Positions 25,601-39,026 of a stretch of 64,000 nt of DNA are shown here, piece after piece. The stretch comes from Tetrahymena thermophila SB210 (lineage: Eukaryota > Ciliophora > Oligohymenophorea > Hymenostomatida > Tetrahymenidae): the NCBI RefSeq assembly GCF_000189635.1, contig NW_002476327.1, positions 100,164 to 164,163 of the forward strand, read 5' to 3'. A program made the position numbers and the translations under genes. Every line of letters begins with the position of its first letter. The first letter of the stretch is position 1. The notes below the pieces were generated by a model. The model was not told the DNA's origin and ran no database searches. It saw nothing but the letters and a program-made list of their open reading frames with translations.

Positions 25601-26737
25601 CCTTTTTCTTAAGTATAAACAGTTTATTTTGTTTTTGATTTTGATATTTAAAAAAAAATGAATTAAAAATAATAAAGTTGTTTTAAAGTATTTATTATAT
25701 TTTTATTTGATTTATTTTCATTTTCAAATTTTTTTTTTCATTAACTTATTATTATCTAAGATAACAAACATTCTCTTCATTTTTTCCTCTCACTAAAATT
25801 TAAATTTTTATATTTTCTCAATTATTTTAAAAGTCGAAACTAAATTAGTGTTGAAGGTGCATCAAGCTTATGTTTTGCTTTATCAAAGTGTACTAATCTC
25901 TCAAAATTGGGACTTTTTCTTAAGTAATAACAGTTTTTTTGTTTTAAAATTTTAATATTTTTTAAAATAAAAGTAAGTTTAAAATAATAAAATTATTTTA
26001 ATTAATTTATTTATTAGCTTTTTATTTGAATTACCTTTCTTTTTTATTCTGCTTGTATTCTGTGTATGTGTGTGTAATTTTTTTTACTTTCTTAATTTCA
26101 TTAATTTTTTAATTGTTAAGTTTTACTATGATTATTATTTAAAATATATCTTATTGTCTTATTTTTCTTCATTTTTTCCTTTTAAAATGTTTATTAATTT
26201 TATATTTTTTCTTGTATATTTAAAAAGTGAAAATTAAATTTGTGTTGAAGGTGAATCAGGTTTAGGTTCTGCTATAGCAAAGTGCAATAATCTCTCAAAT
26301 TTGGAACTTGAGCTTGGGTAAAAACAATTCATTTATTTTGGGCTTTGATATTTTTGAACATATATATATTAGATTTATTTTTCTTTTTTATTCTCCTTGT
26401 GTTTTTATTTCTTTCTTAGTTTAACTAACTAACTAACTAATTCATTCATTTTAGAATTTTCAACTTTTACTTTGGTTAATATTTAATTAATTCAAATCAT
26501 AATATTTCGTATTTTTCCATCTCATTAATTATATATTATATTTAAACATTTAAAAAGTTCCAATTAAATTGGTGATGAATATGCATCAGAGTTAGGATCT
26601 GCTTTAGCAAAATGTACCAATCTCTCAAATTTGTATCTTATTCTTGAGTAAAAACAATATAAATAACTAGCTATTTTAATTAATTAATTATCTTTTTATT
26701 TGATTTGATTTTTTTATTATATTTTACTTGTGTTTTT

Positions 26738-26785
<48 letters not shown>

Positions 26786-27516
26786 AATTTAATTCATTCC
26801 TATTTTCATTTTAAACTTTTTATTTGATTATTAATTAATTAACCTAATCTCATATTATTTATTAATTTTTTCCTTCTATTCAACTAATCAGTTATATATT
26901 TTTCTTTCAGGTACTCTTTTAATTTATTTTTGATTAGCTTTTTATTGATTACTGTTTTTTTATTCATCTTGTGTTTTTCTTTTTTATTTTAACTGATTTG
27001 TTTTTCATTTTCAGCTTTTAGTTTAATTATTAATTGATTTCTAATTATTTAAAGATTTTTCTTCATTTTTTCCTACTAAATAACTAATTAATTATTTATA
27101 TTTTCACCAATATTTAAAAAGTGAAAATTAAATTAGAGAGGAGGGTGCATTAGGTTTAGGTTCTGCTTTATCAAAGTGCACTAATCTCTTAAATTTAAAG
27201 CTTGGACTTGAGTAAAAATAGTTTATTTGGTTTCTATTTTGATATTTTAATTTTAAAATCTTTTAATTTATTTATATCTTTTTATCAGAATTTATTTATT
27301 TATTCATTCATTGAGATTGTGTTATTTTTATTTATTAAATTAATTTATTCTTTAAATATAAAAATTTTATTCCAATAATTTTGATTTGTAATTGACAAAA
27401 TTTATATATAAAGTAAAAACTAAATCAGTGAATCAGTAGAATAAAAAGTAAAGAACAAATGTCTGAAATCAAAAAGATTAGTTATCTTTGAAAAATATAC
27501 CTTGTTAGTATTTTGA
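22083..27516 (+). CDS. LRR protein with 14 single-repeat exons (LRR gene 2)
   Basis: Spliced gene, predicted 481 residues. Exon 1 is 22083-22121 (13 codons, MIQQKIRYQNLKD). Exon 2 is 22178-22227 (FLNSTLQSHSVLEIDL). LRR exons: 22477-22566, 22902-22991, 23183-23272, 23548-23637, 23819-23908, 24128-24217, 24453-24542, 24793-24882, 25181-25264, 25523-25612, 25834-25923, 26228-26317, 26558-26647 and 27122-27211. The last exon is 27414-27516 and contains the family motif NKCLKSKRLVIF before TGA. All LRR exons are 90 nt except 25181-25264 (84). Acceptors are mostly TTTAAAAAG and donors GTAAAAACAG. The LRR consensus is close to NQIGDEGASGLGSALAKC, then TNLSNLTLDL. All junctions after exon 2 are phase 2. 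The long introns contain open frames that are not genes. No signal peptide or catalytic domain is seen; protein binding is inferred. Confidence 0.85.
26733..26785. repeat. (TTTC)n microsatellite in an LRR gene 2 intron
   Basis: About 12 uninterrupted copies of TTTC within the intron between LRR exons 26558-26647 and 27122-27211. Slippage-prone and probably polymorphic. Confidence 0.9.
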
Positions 27517-30051
27517 ATAAATGGAGAAAAAAAGGATGAATAAATATAAAATTATTTGAAAGATAGAATCTAATATGTTTTATTTTACATAGTTTTGCAA
27601 TAGAATAATTTAACCTAAAAAGCAGAAAGAATTATAATTACTTTTATTAATAAATTCATAATTTTGATTAGTTAAAAAGTAGTTTAAAAATAAATAAATA
27701 AATTTTTTAAAATTGAATTTCCTTAAATTAAATAAATAGATAAGGGTAATTATAGACTAATTCCACTTTTTTTATTATAAACAATCAAATATTTAAATAA
27801 TTATCATAATCAAAAAATATATATGGGGAACATTTATGCTGGTGAGAATTAATTTATGAGGATTTAAGGTATTTTAATTAAATATCAACAATTAGAATAA
27901 AATAAAACAAATATCTTATTTTTAAAAATTAATTATTTATCAATTAATTAAATTGATCACACAAATAATAATTAAAAAAAATAAATATTGTAAACAAATA
28001 ATTTTAAAATCAATTTAATTTTTTGTTTGGAGTATTAATTAATATTGTACAATTTTATTTATTTTTCTAAAAAAAACTTAAAATAAAAATAAAATATTTT
28101 CAAAATCTTCTAAAATAATTGAGATATTAAGAAACCTCTTTTAGTAATAAACTATTTGAATTTTAATAATGTAATAAATTCAAATCATTAGTATTAAAGG
28201 AAATATATGATTATTATTCGTTTGCCTTTAATAAAGAAATATCCCCCTTTGACTGGTTTGTCTATAAATAATATATATCAACCAGTGAACATATATAATA
28301 GCAATTTAGCACTGCTTAGATATTAATGAAAATAAACAAAATGGACATTAAAGTATAATTGACTCTTTTTTTAACTAATTTATAAATTAAAATTGTATTT
28401 AATGCAATTTTATGTATTTATTTATTAATTTTGGTATTATTTTGATTTTATTAAAATTATTTTTAAAATTTAATTTAAAAAATTTTCTAATAAATCAAAA
28501 ATAATTTTTTATTGCAACTTATATTAAATTGTCTTTAAATTAGAAAAAAATCAATTTGAGCTAACTATAAAGATAATATTTTTTATTTGATTTTTTAATC
28601 TTGAATTAATAAATTTTATAATTAAAATATTTAAATATATCCAAAAAATATAAAATAGTAAAATTAATTATAATTTAAAATAAAATATGTTTTTTAATAG
28701 CAAGTAGTATTATAACAATTAGTAAATTAATTACTCAATTAACAATGTTTTAATAAGTAATTATAAATAAAATTTTATGTAAATTTTAATGCCTTTAGAG
28801 CGTAAGATGGAGGGAGGCTTGAATCAATAATTTATTACATAATTCAAGAAAATTATAATTGATAAAGCATGTAATAAAAGGAAAAAATCAAGTAAGAAGA
28901 TGTTTGTTAGTACTAGTCTTAATTAATAGTACTTAATCCTAGAAAATCTAATTATACTAATTTCATGCTCTAACTTAATTAATTGATTATGTTTATAAAC
29001 ATAATAGTTCTAACAATTCTATGAAATAAGTTAGCCAGAAGAATATAAGCAAAGTCTAATTTCTTGATGAAGTTAATGTTTTAATTAATTGATAAAATCA
29101 TTAAACATTAAAAGTAAATAATTTAATTTAAATATATTTAAAAAAATATTTTATTCATTTTTATTAAAATTATTTCATATTAAAATTAATTTTAATTTTA
29201 TTAAATAAAATCTAAAATTCATCAAAGCTATTTTAGTTATTATTGGTGATAGCTATGATACTTCTTGTAAAATCAAGTTAGAGCTTGTTTCTTTATTTAG
29301 AACAAAGTCAAATAGATTAAAGCTATTTTGTTATATTTGATAGTAGTTAATAAATTCTAGCAAAATCTATTTATAGATTATTTAATTCTTAATTAATTAT
29401 CCCTATAATAAATCTAAAAAGTCTATGAAATAATAACCAAAAATACTCAATTAATTGCAAAATCTAATTTATTTATTTACTGTTCATTTTTTATCTTAAT
29501 TTCTATTTTTAATTTATTAATAAATTAAGCAAATATTCATCTATTATTTAATTTAAATATATTCATTGTAAGTTTTATTTTTAAGATTTATATAAAATTT
29601 AAATATAGAAATCATTTCAAATTCATTAATTAAAAAATATATTTTTTGATAAGTGACTTCCAAACGACGGAATTATTGAATGGTATCTTGCTATATATTA
29701 TTAAAGTTATTTAATGCTAAAATATTACAAATGCCAATATCTTTTACATTTTGTTTATAGACAATTTTTTATTTATGTTTAATATATTTTGTAGACTTTT
29801 TGATTGATAAAAATAGCTTAGTCCTTTGTGAATATTTTATTTTTATGTAATTAATTTGAGACAAGTCTATTTATAGATTGATTAACAGCGTAGAACTAAA
29901 GATATACTTATTTATTTATTAAATTTAAAATTTAAAATTTAAAAATTGATTTTTATCAAGATTTACTTATTATAAAAATAGTATTTGAGCTTTTTTCTTA
30001 AAAGATAATTAAATAAATAAATAAACAATTTAATTATACTAAAAAAAATAA
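27517..30051. other. Intergenic region, mostly duplicated flank
   Basis: 27517-28480 is AT-rich with no gene recognised; 28244-28300 is locally less AT-rich and contains a weak inverted repeat (ACTGGTT ... AACCAG). About 28510-29280 duplicates 17520-18300. 29330-30050 is the upstream flank of the next Cys-rich gene (ATTTTGTAGACTTTTTGATT, then A-rich leader), more diverged than those further left. Confidence 0.5.
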
Positions 30052-30426
30052 ATGAGATTCTGTGCCTTTGTTTTACTTGCTCTTGTTGCAATTGCTGCTG
30101 CCTAATAAGATGCTACTACTGAGAATGATAAATAAGCCTAAATTTAGGAATGCATCGATAAAATTGGAAAACCATGCGAAAATGGTACTACTGAAGAAAA
30201 GTAAGATTGCAATCTCGAATTAGGTAAGCTCTTTAATTGCTTAGATAAATGTTTTGAAGAAAACAAAGAAAACAAAAACGAAATTTACATTTGTTAGAAA
30301 TCCAAATGTAAATCCGAAAATGATGATGCCTAAGCTTTCTATGATAAGAAGATTTCTTGTATGAACAATGGAATTAACATTCTTGCTTTTACTGTCATAG
30401 CTTCTGCTCTTGCTTTATTATTGTGA
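30052..30426 (+). CDS. Small secreted eight-Cys protein, probable GPI anchor (single-module, diverged)
   Basis: Single exon, 124 residues. Signal peptide MRFCAFVLLALVAIAAAQ. One eight-Cys module (ECIDKIGKPCENG, DCNLEL, NCLDKC, YICQKSKC, ISCM), more acidic and lysine-rich than copies A-D. The linker before the tail is shorter, and the tail is INILAFTVIASALALLL to TGA 30424. The module resembles the first module of the longer genes at 32492 and 35210 (KIGxPC), so it sits between the short and long subfamilies. Probable surface protein. Confidence 0.86.
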
Positions 30427-32491
30427 AAAAATTCATATTTTTTAAATTAGTTGTTAGGTGTTTTATAAGTTTTTGTCTTGTAAGATTATGCCTAATATTT
30501 TTAGAAAACAAATATCTATTAATTTTTTTATTTAATCAAAAATATTTAACATAAAAACTAATAAATAAATAAATAAATAAATATTTTTTAATGAAGCTTT
30601 AAAGTATTTTAATTGACAAAAATTGTTTGTAAAATGTATATTATTAACATTTTATATTTAAATATATTAAAGATAATTAAAATTAATAGAATGTGATCAT
30701 AATTATAAATAATTTTAATGATTATCTTTCAATAATTTATTTTAAAAATAGTTTATCAGAAATGAAATGAAATATAATTTATTTAAAATTTTAAGACCAG
30801 TTAGTTAAAGTAAATATAATTAAATTATTGTAAATTCAAATTTAAAAGTCAGTAAATGAAAATAAACTTAAGATTATTTAAAATAATAAATAGTAATTTT
30901 ATTTATAAAAATTCATTTTTTTCTATAAAAAATAAAAATTTAATTAATGTTCCCCAGACCAAACAAACCCAAAAATTTAATTTATGCCTCATGGGGCTAT
31001 TATATAATTTTCTATTATCTATTTTTATTCAATTAAATATAATAACTTACTCAACTTTCATATTTCTACATAGCTTAGTTAAACTAAAAAATTAATTAAA
31101 AACAAATAAATATGTGTAATTGAATGACATTTTGCTATATTATAAACTTAACTCTAAATATTAAATTAAAAATATTATTTTACATCTTATATAATATACA
31201 TATTTCTTTTTATAATAATATTATAAATATTTAAAATTATCAAATCAATTAATTAGTATAGTTTATTGTAATATAAGTAAATAAAATTTTATGTAAAATT
31301 AATTACCTTTAGAGTGCTGAAAGAAAATTCAGTAAGTAGAAAGCTTTAATGAATAATTTATTATAAAATTCAAAAATATTATTATAGATAAAGTCAGCAA
31401 TATAAAGAAAAAATCAAGAAATAAAATATACTAGTCATTATTTAAATTAAAAGTGCTTAGTTCTAATAAAATCTAATTATACTTAATCCATCCTATATTT
31501 GTTTTTACTATTTTTAATTAATTATGTCTACATTAATAATAGCTCTAAATCTATGAAATATGATAACCATAAGAATATAAGCATAATCTAATTTATCGAT
31601 GAAGTTTATGTATTAGTAAATTGATAGATAAAGCCATTATTCATTAAATATGTATAATTTAATTTAAGAATATTTTTATTATTTTTTTATGGTTTTCCTA
31701 TTTAAAAATGTTTGATATTGAAAATTAATGTTATTACTTAGATTTATTTATTATTGATGACAGTTACTATAATCCTGGTAAATTATGGCTTGTTTCTTTA
31801 GAATAAAATCTTATTGATTAAATCTATTTATTTTGATAACAGCTAATAAGTTCTAGAAAGTATAATTTTAGTATATTTAATGCTTAATTAATTAATTATA
31901 TATCTAAATGCAAAAATCTATAAAAATTAGAACCAAAAATATTAAATGAATAGAAAAATCAAAATTATTTATATATTTATCTATTTTAATTCACAATATT
32001 ATTTTCATTAAAAGTAGCAACATTATTTAAGTAAATTTTTTAATAAATTAATTATGGTTGGTCCATTTAAAAATGTTAGATATATATTCATTTTTTAGAT
32101 TTAAAACTAATTAAAGCTATTTTATTTATTTATTTATTTTTGAAAATTAAAATGAAAATGAATAATACCAATATCTATCTCTTACATTTTATTTATTGAT
32201 AATTTATTATTTATATTAAATATACTTTATAGACTTTTTGTTATGGTAAAATTAATTGGTTCTTGTGAGTATATATATTATTTTTTATACAATTAATTAA
32301 TTTCAGGCAGATCTATTTATAGATAGATTAAGAGCAAGGAACTAAAAATCGCATTTATTTATTTATTAAATTTAAAATATATTTTTATTTCAAGTGTTAG
32401 TTACTATAAAAATAACATTTGAGCTTTTTTCTTAAATGATAATTAAATAAATAACTAAAAAACAAATTTAATTAAATTCAAAAAAAAAAAA
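30427..32491. other. Duplicated flanks, no gene
   Basis: 30427-30850 is a downstream flank. About 31270-32490 is an upstream flank with CTAG-type motifs (near 31461 and 31851) and the standard block ending in an A run. 30945-31000 is locally richer in C and G (GTTCCCCAGACC), but no gene is supported there: the short open frame at 30856 has no ciliate coding character. Confidence 0.5.
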
Positions 32492-33136
32492 ATGAGAATC
32501 TGTGCCTTTGTTTTAATAGCTCTTGTTGCAATTGCTGCTGCCTAATAAGATACTTATACTGATGATCAAAAAAATTAAGCCTTGGAGTGTATGCAAAGAA
32601 TTGGAGAACCATGCCAAAGTGGTAACAATGAAGTAAAAGAAGCTTGCCAAGATGAAGTAGACTAACTTGATTAATGCTTTGATTAATGTATTGATGATAA
32701 TAAAGAAACCACCAATAATATTATTGGATGTGTATAATTGAATTGCAAATCTGAAAATAATAATGCCTAAACTTTCTTTGATTAGAAGACTGCTTGTATG
32801 GCCATTTTAGAAGAAAATCCTTCTAGTAAAGATGAAAAGAAAATTGATTTAGACTAGGAGAACATCAATAATACTGAAACTCCATGATAAGCTGGTAGCG
32901 AAGAAGAAATAAAAGCTTGCCAAGAAGAATTAAAGAAAATCGAAAACTGTTTAACTTAATGTACTGAACAAAATAAAGAAAACACTCATGAAATTATCAG
33001 ATGTTATAAATTGAACTGCAAATCCGAAAATAATGATGTCTAAGATTACTTTGAAAAGAAGATTGCTAGTATGAATACTGGAATTAACATTCTTGCTTTT
33101 ACAGTCATAGCTTCAATTCTCTCTCTATTATTATGA
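32492..33136 (+). pseudogene. Two-module Cys-rich surface gene interrupted by an in-frame TGA
   Basis: The frame starts like its neighbours (signal peptide MRICAFVLIALVAIAAAQ, eight-Cys module 1 from ECMQRIGEPC to TACM). At 32885-32887 TGA stands where the genes at 35210 and 39027 have TGC (Cys) in the context ETP-C-QAG. Termination there gives 131 residues with no second module and no GPI tail. Beyond the TGA the same frame stays open for 83 more codons through a full second module and the tail SILSLLL to TGA 33134. Three readings are possible: a recent nonsense mutation, a truncated secreted form, or recoding of TGA as selenocysteine (which ciliates can do) at a Cys position. The first is the most likely. 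Downstream codons look otherwise undamaged, so any inactivation is recent. Confidence 0.7.
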
Positions 33137-35209
33137 AAAAATTCACATTTTTTAAATTAGTTGTTAGGTGTTTTATAAGTTTTTGTCTTGTGAGATTATG
33201 CCTAATATTTTACTAATATTTTTACATAACAAATTTCTGTTGATTGATTGATTTATTTATTTATTCAAATTTAATTAGCTTAATAAATAAATAATTAAAA
33301 GAAATAAATTTTTATAGTATTTAAACTGGTATATTTTGCTAGAAAAAAGATTGTGTATTTTGAACAAGTTGTATTTAAAAATATTAAAGATTATTAAAAT
33401 AAATAGAATTTGATCATAATAATAAAGATTTTTAAATATTATGTTTCAATCAATAATTTCTTTCAAAAATAGTGAGTGAATCAAATACACAGACAGAAAT
33501 GAAAAATAAATAAATTAAATTCAAATCTGAAAGCCATTTAGTAAAAATAAGCATAATTAATTAAATTATTGAATAAGCAAAAATAATTTCTAAATTCTTT
33601 TAGAAAAATTTTTTTAATTTTGAAAAATGAATACAAATTTTAATTAATTTTTTACCTTTAAAAATACCTTTTTTAAAAAAAGAGATTACATTTTTTATAT
33701 ATTTAAAAAAAATAAATATTTTTTGAAAGTGTAACAAATTTTTTATTTTTAATTAAAGAATAAGTGTAACTAACAGTAAAAAGGCAAAAAGCTCTTTGCA
33801 TTCTTGATTAAACTTACGTAATAAATTTAAATTTTATTTAATTACATCATAATAAATTAGAATAATTCAACTTTTAAAATAAAATGTTTTTAAAATTTAA
33901 TTTAAAAAAATTATTAAATTATAAAATAAACAATTATTCATAAATTTAAATTAACTTACACTTTATAATATAAAAAAATAAACACCTAAAATAAATTATA
34001 TAGAGAATAGTTATAATTACCTTTAGAGTTTTAGAATGCTGGAACATAATTCAGTGAGTAGGAAGCTTTAATCAATAATTTATTATAAAAGTCAAATACA
34101 TTATAAAAGATAAAGTTAGCAACATAAAGAAAAATCAAGACAAAAATGTTCTAGTCATTATTTAAATTAATAGCTTTTAGTTCTAATAAAATCTAATTAT
34201 TCTTATTCCATCCACGCTTTTACTATTTTTAATTAATTATGTCTACATTAATAATAGCTCTAAAAGTCTATGAAATATGATATCCATAAGAATATAAGCA
34301 AAATCTAATTTATTGGTGAAGTTTATGTATTAATAAATTGATTGATAAAGCCATTATTCTTTAAATATGAATAATTTAATTTAAGTTTTTTTTAAATATT
34401 TTTTTATGGTTTTCCTATTGAAAAATGTTTGATATCAAAAATTAGTGTTATTACTTAGATTTATTTTATTTATTTATTATTGATGATAGTTACGATAATC
34501 CTAGTAAATTATGGCTTGTTTCTTTAGAATAAAATCTTATTGATTAAATCTATTTATTTCTTGATAACAGCTAATAAGTTCTAGTAAAGTCTAATTATAG
34601 TATATTTAATGCTTAATTTATTATATATCTAAATGCAAAAATCAATAAAATTAGTACCAAAAATATTAAATTAGTAGCAAAGTCAAATTTATTTATATAT
34701 TTATCTACTTTAATTGACAATATTGTATTCATTAAAAGGAGCAACATTATTTAAGTAAATTTTTTAATAAATTAATTATGGCTGGTCCATTTAAAAATGT
34801 TAGATATTTATTTATTTATTAAATTTAAAACTAATTAAAGCTATTTTATTTATTTATTTATTTTTGGTAATAAAATTAAATAATATCAATTTCTATCTCT
34901 TACATTTTATTTATTGATAATTTATTATTTATATTAAATATACTTTATAGACTTTTTGTTATGGTAAAAATAATTGGTTCTTGTGAGTATATATATTATT
35001 TTTTATACAATTAATTAATTTCAGGCAGATCTATTTATAGATAGATTAAGAGCAAGGAACTAAAAATCGCATTTATTTATTTATTAAATTTAAAATATAT
35101 TTTTATTTCAAGTGTTAGTTACTATAAAAATAACATTTGAGCTTTTTTCTTAAATGATAATTAAATAAATAACTAAAAAACAAATTTAATTAAATTCAAA
35201 AAAAAAAAA
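33137..35209. other. Duplicated flanks, no gene
   Basis: 33137-33590 is the downstream flank. 33600-34000 is AT-rich sequence not recognised elsewhere. 34010-35205 closely matches 31310-32490, the upstream flank of the previous gene, so the two multi-module genes arose by duplication of a unit of about 2.7 kb. Confidence 0.6.
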
Positions 35210-36127
35210 ATGAGAATCTGTGCCTTTGTTTTAATAGCTCTTGTTGCAATTGCTGCTGCCTAATAAGATACTTATACTAATGATCAAAGAAATTAAGTTT
35301 TGGAGTGTATGCGAAAAATTGGAGAACCATGCCAAAGTGGTAACAATGAAGTAAATGAAGCTTGCCTAGATGAACTAGACTAACTCGATTAATGCTTTAA
35401 TTAATGTATTGATGAAAATAAAGAAACCACCAATAATATTATTGGATGTGTATAATTGAATTGCAAATCCGAAAATAATAATGCCTAAACTTTCTTTGAT
35501 TAGAAGACTGCTTGTATGGCCATTTTAGAAGAAAATCCTTCTATTAATGATGAAGAAGAAATCGATTTAGATAACAACGATATAGATATTATTGAAAATC
35601 CATGCGAAAGTGATACCGAGGAAGAATTTTAAGCTTGTGATGCAGAATTAGTGATAATCGAAAGATGCTACTATGAATGTATTGATCAATATGAAGAAAA
35701 CTCTAATGAATTTATCATATGTTATAAATCAAATTGCAAATCTGATAATAAAAAAGCATAAGCTTACTTTGATAAGAAGCTTCCTAATACTAGCACTGAT
35801 ATAGATAATCCTTCTAGTAAAGATGAAAAGAAAATTGATTTAGATTAGGAGAACATCAATAATACTGAAACTCCATGCCAAGCTGGTAGCGAAGATGAAA
35901 TAAAAGCTTGCCAAGAAGAATTAAACAAACTCGAAAACTGCTTAACTTAATGTACTGAGCAAAATAAAGAAAACACTCTTGAAATTATCAGATGTTATAA
36001 ATCGAACTGCAAATCCGAAAATAATGATGTCTAAGATTACTTTGAAAAGAAGATTGCAAGTATGAATACTGGAATTAACATTCTTGCTTTTACTGTCATA
36101 GCTTCAGTTCTCTCTCTATTATTATGA
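35210..36127 (+). CDS. Three-module secreted Cys-rich protein, probable GPI anchor
   Basis: Single exon, 305 residues, no premature stop. Signal peptide (1-18), module 1 (from ECMRKIGEPC to KTACM), an acidic linker, module 2 (NPCESDTEEEF to CKSDNKKAQ), linker with KDEKKIDLDQ, module 3 (ETPCQAGSEDEIKAC to CKSENNDVQ), then the tail INILAFTVIASVLSLLL to TGA 36125. Modules 2 and 3 lack the final Cys seen in single-module members (KKLPNTS and KKIASMN at that position), leaving six or seven Cys each. Module 3 matches the second module of 32492 almost exactly, so module number changed by internal duplication. Probable surface coat protein. Confidence 0.87.
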
Positions 36128-39026
36128 AAAAATTCACATTTTTTAAATTAGTTGTTAGGTGTTTTATAAGTTTTTGTCTTGTGAGATTATGCCTAATATT
36201 TTACTAATATTTTTAAATAACACATTTCTGTTGATTGATTTATTGATTGATTGATTTATTTATTTATTGATTTAAATTTAATTAACTTAATAAATAAATA
36301 AATAATTAAAAGAAATAAAATTTTTTTGTATTTAAACTGGTATATTTTGCTTGTAAAAAGATTCTGTATTTTGAACAAGTTGTTTTAAATATATTAAAGA
36401 TTATTAAAATAAATAGAATTTGATCATAATAATAAAGATTTTTAAATAGTATGTTTTAATCAATAAATTCTTTCAAAAATAGTGAGTGAATCAAATAGGC
36501 AGAAATCAAAAATAAATAAAATTAAAATTTGAAAGCCATTTAGTAAAAATATATAATTAATTAAATTATTGTAACTGAATATTTAAAAACCAATCCATGA
36601 AAAAAAATCTAATTATAAATAGTAATTACAGTGCTTGCAGGTATTAAATTCATATGAACTTAATAAAGTAACAATTTAATTACTGTATTTGCAATAAATA
36701 AAGTAGATTACTTGAATATATTACTTTATTAATTTTTATTATATAATCTTTGTTTTATGATTTTGTAATTTAATTATATAATTTCGGATATTAATTTTAT
36801 AATAGATTTTTATTTTTTTTGTATAATACTCTTAATTATTTTAAAATAAAATTTAATTATTGAATAAGCAAGTAATTTCTAACACCCCGTTTTCAAAATT
36901 TGAAAAATTAAAATGAATTATACCGAATTAACCCTCCTCCCTATACCTCTCCTGTTAAAATTAATAGATAAATTTGATTAAAATAAATATATTTGACCTT
37001 TTGATTAAGTTTATTGAAATAGTCAGTAACATAATTAAAAAATCAAGAAAGAAGATATATGTTATAGTCATTATTTAAAATAATAGTGGTTAGTTCTAAT
37101 AAAATATAATTATGCTTATTCCTTCTATCCAATGCTTTTACTATTTCAATTAATTATGTTTACATTAATAATAGATCTAAAAAGTCTATGAAATATGATA
37201 TCTAAAAGAATATAAGCAAAATCTAATTTATTGAGGAAGTTTATGTATTAATAAATTCATTGATTAAGCCATTATTCGTTAAATATGTATAATTTAATTT
37301 AAGTAAATTTTTTTAATTTATTTATGGTTTTTTTCCAATTTAAAAATATTTGATATTAAATATTAATTTTATTACTTAGATTTATTTTATTTATTTATTA
37401 TTGATGATATTTACTATAATCCTAGTAAATTATGGCTTGTTTCTTTAGAATAAAATCTAATTTATAATATCAGTTTATGTGTTAATTAAAGCTATTTTTT
37501 GATAACAGCTAATAAGTTCTAGTAAAGTCTAATTATAGTATATTTAAAGCTTACTTACTTAGTTAAATCTAAATGCAAAGAATTAAAACCAAAAATATTA
37601 AATTAAATACAAAATCAAATTTATTTTTTTATTTATGTGTCTATTTTAATTGAAAATATTGTATTCATTAAAAGGAACAATATTATTTAAGTAAATTTTT
37701 TAATAACTTAATTATTGCTGAACTATTTAAAAATGTTAGAATAAACTTTATTTATTTAATTTAAAACTAATTAAAGCTATTTTATTTATTTATTTATTTT
37801 TGATAATAGTTATGAAGTAAGTTTTAATGATATTGATTAAACAAATTTAAAAAGAAATCTTTAATAATACCAATATCTATCTATTAAATTTTTTTTATAG
37901 ATAATTTATTATTTATATTAAATATACTTTATAGACTTTTTGTTTTGGTAATATCAATTTATGTATTGATTAAAGCTATTTTTTGATAACAACTAATAAG
38001 TTCTAGCAAAGCCAAATTAAAGTATATTTAAAGTTTACTAACTTAGTTAAATCTAAATGCAACAAAATATAAAATTAAAACCAAAAATATTAAATTAAAA
38101 ACTAAATAAAATTTATTTATTTATGTATCTATTTTAATTGAAAATATTGTATTCATTAAAAGGAACAATATTATTTAAGTAAATTTTTTAATAACTTAAT
38201 TATGGCTGAACTATTTAAAAATGCTAGATATAAAATTTATTTATTTAATTTAAAACTAATTAAAGCTATTTTATTTATTTATTTTTGATAATAGTTATGA
38301 AGTAAGTTTTAATTATATTGAATAAACAAATTAAAAAAGAAATCTTTAATAATACCAATAACTATCTATTAAATTTTATTTATAGATAATTTATTATTTA
38401 TATTAAATATACTTTATAGACTTTTTGTTTTGGTAATATCAATTTATGTATTGATTAAAGCTATTTTTTGATAACAACTAATAAGTTCTAGCAAAGCCTA
38501 ATTAAAGTATATTTAAAGCTTACTAACTTAGTTAAATCTAAATGCAACAAAATATAAAATTAAAACCAAAAATATTAAATTAAAAATAAAATCAAATTTG
38601 TATATTTATTTATTATTTAAAAATGTTATATATAAACTTTATTCTAAATTTAAAACTAATTAAAGCTATTTTATTTATTTTTTTATTTATTTTTGATAAT
38701 AGTTATGAAGTAGGTTTTAATGATATTGAATAAACAAATTAAAAAAAAAAAATCTTTGATAATACCAATATCTATCTATTAAATTTTATTTATAGACTTT
38801 TTGTTTTGGTAAAAATAACTTGGTTCTTGTGAGTATATTAATTATAATGCATATCTATTTATAGATTGATTAAATGCAAGGAACTAAAAACACATTTATT
38901 TATTAAATTTCAAATATATTTCTATTTCAAGTATTACTATAAAAATAGCATTTGAGCTTTTTTCTTAAAAGATAATTAAATAAATAAATAACTAAAAAAA
39001 ACAATTTAATTAAATTCAAAAAAAAA
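36128..39026. other. Duplicated flanks with an internal tandem duplication
   Basis: 36128-36880 is the downstream flank. 36890-37460 is upstream-type flank with CTAG motifs (near 37095). From about 37460 to 38830 the flank core is present about three times in tandem (listed separately), then the usual leader (38830-39026). No gene seen. Confidence 0.6.
37456..38830 (+). repeat. Tandem repeat of about 485 bp, about three copies, in an upstream flank
   Basis: Units begin near 37456, 37949 and 38435 with AATATCA(A/G)TTTATGT, then TTTTTTGATAAC, a CTAG-type motif, TTATGAAGTA and the stretch with CTTTATAGACTTTTTGTTTT. The third unit is shortened. The unit is the normal single-copy upstream block of this gene family, so putative promoter elements are multiplied ahead of the gene at 39027. 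Confidence 0.75.

Noticed and set aside
28341-28445. 34-residue hydrophobic open frame starting MDIKVQ
   Set aside because: Short, AT-driven, no paralogue in duplicated flanks and no leader shared with other genes.
30856-31095. 79-codon plus-strand frame in a spacer
   Set aside because: Ends at TAA, which is not a stop here; no paralogue in the equivalent flanks and no recognisable domain.
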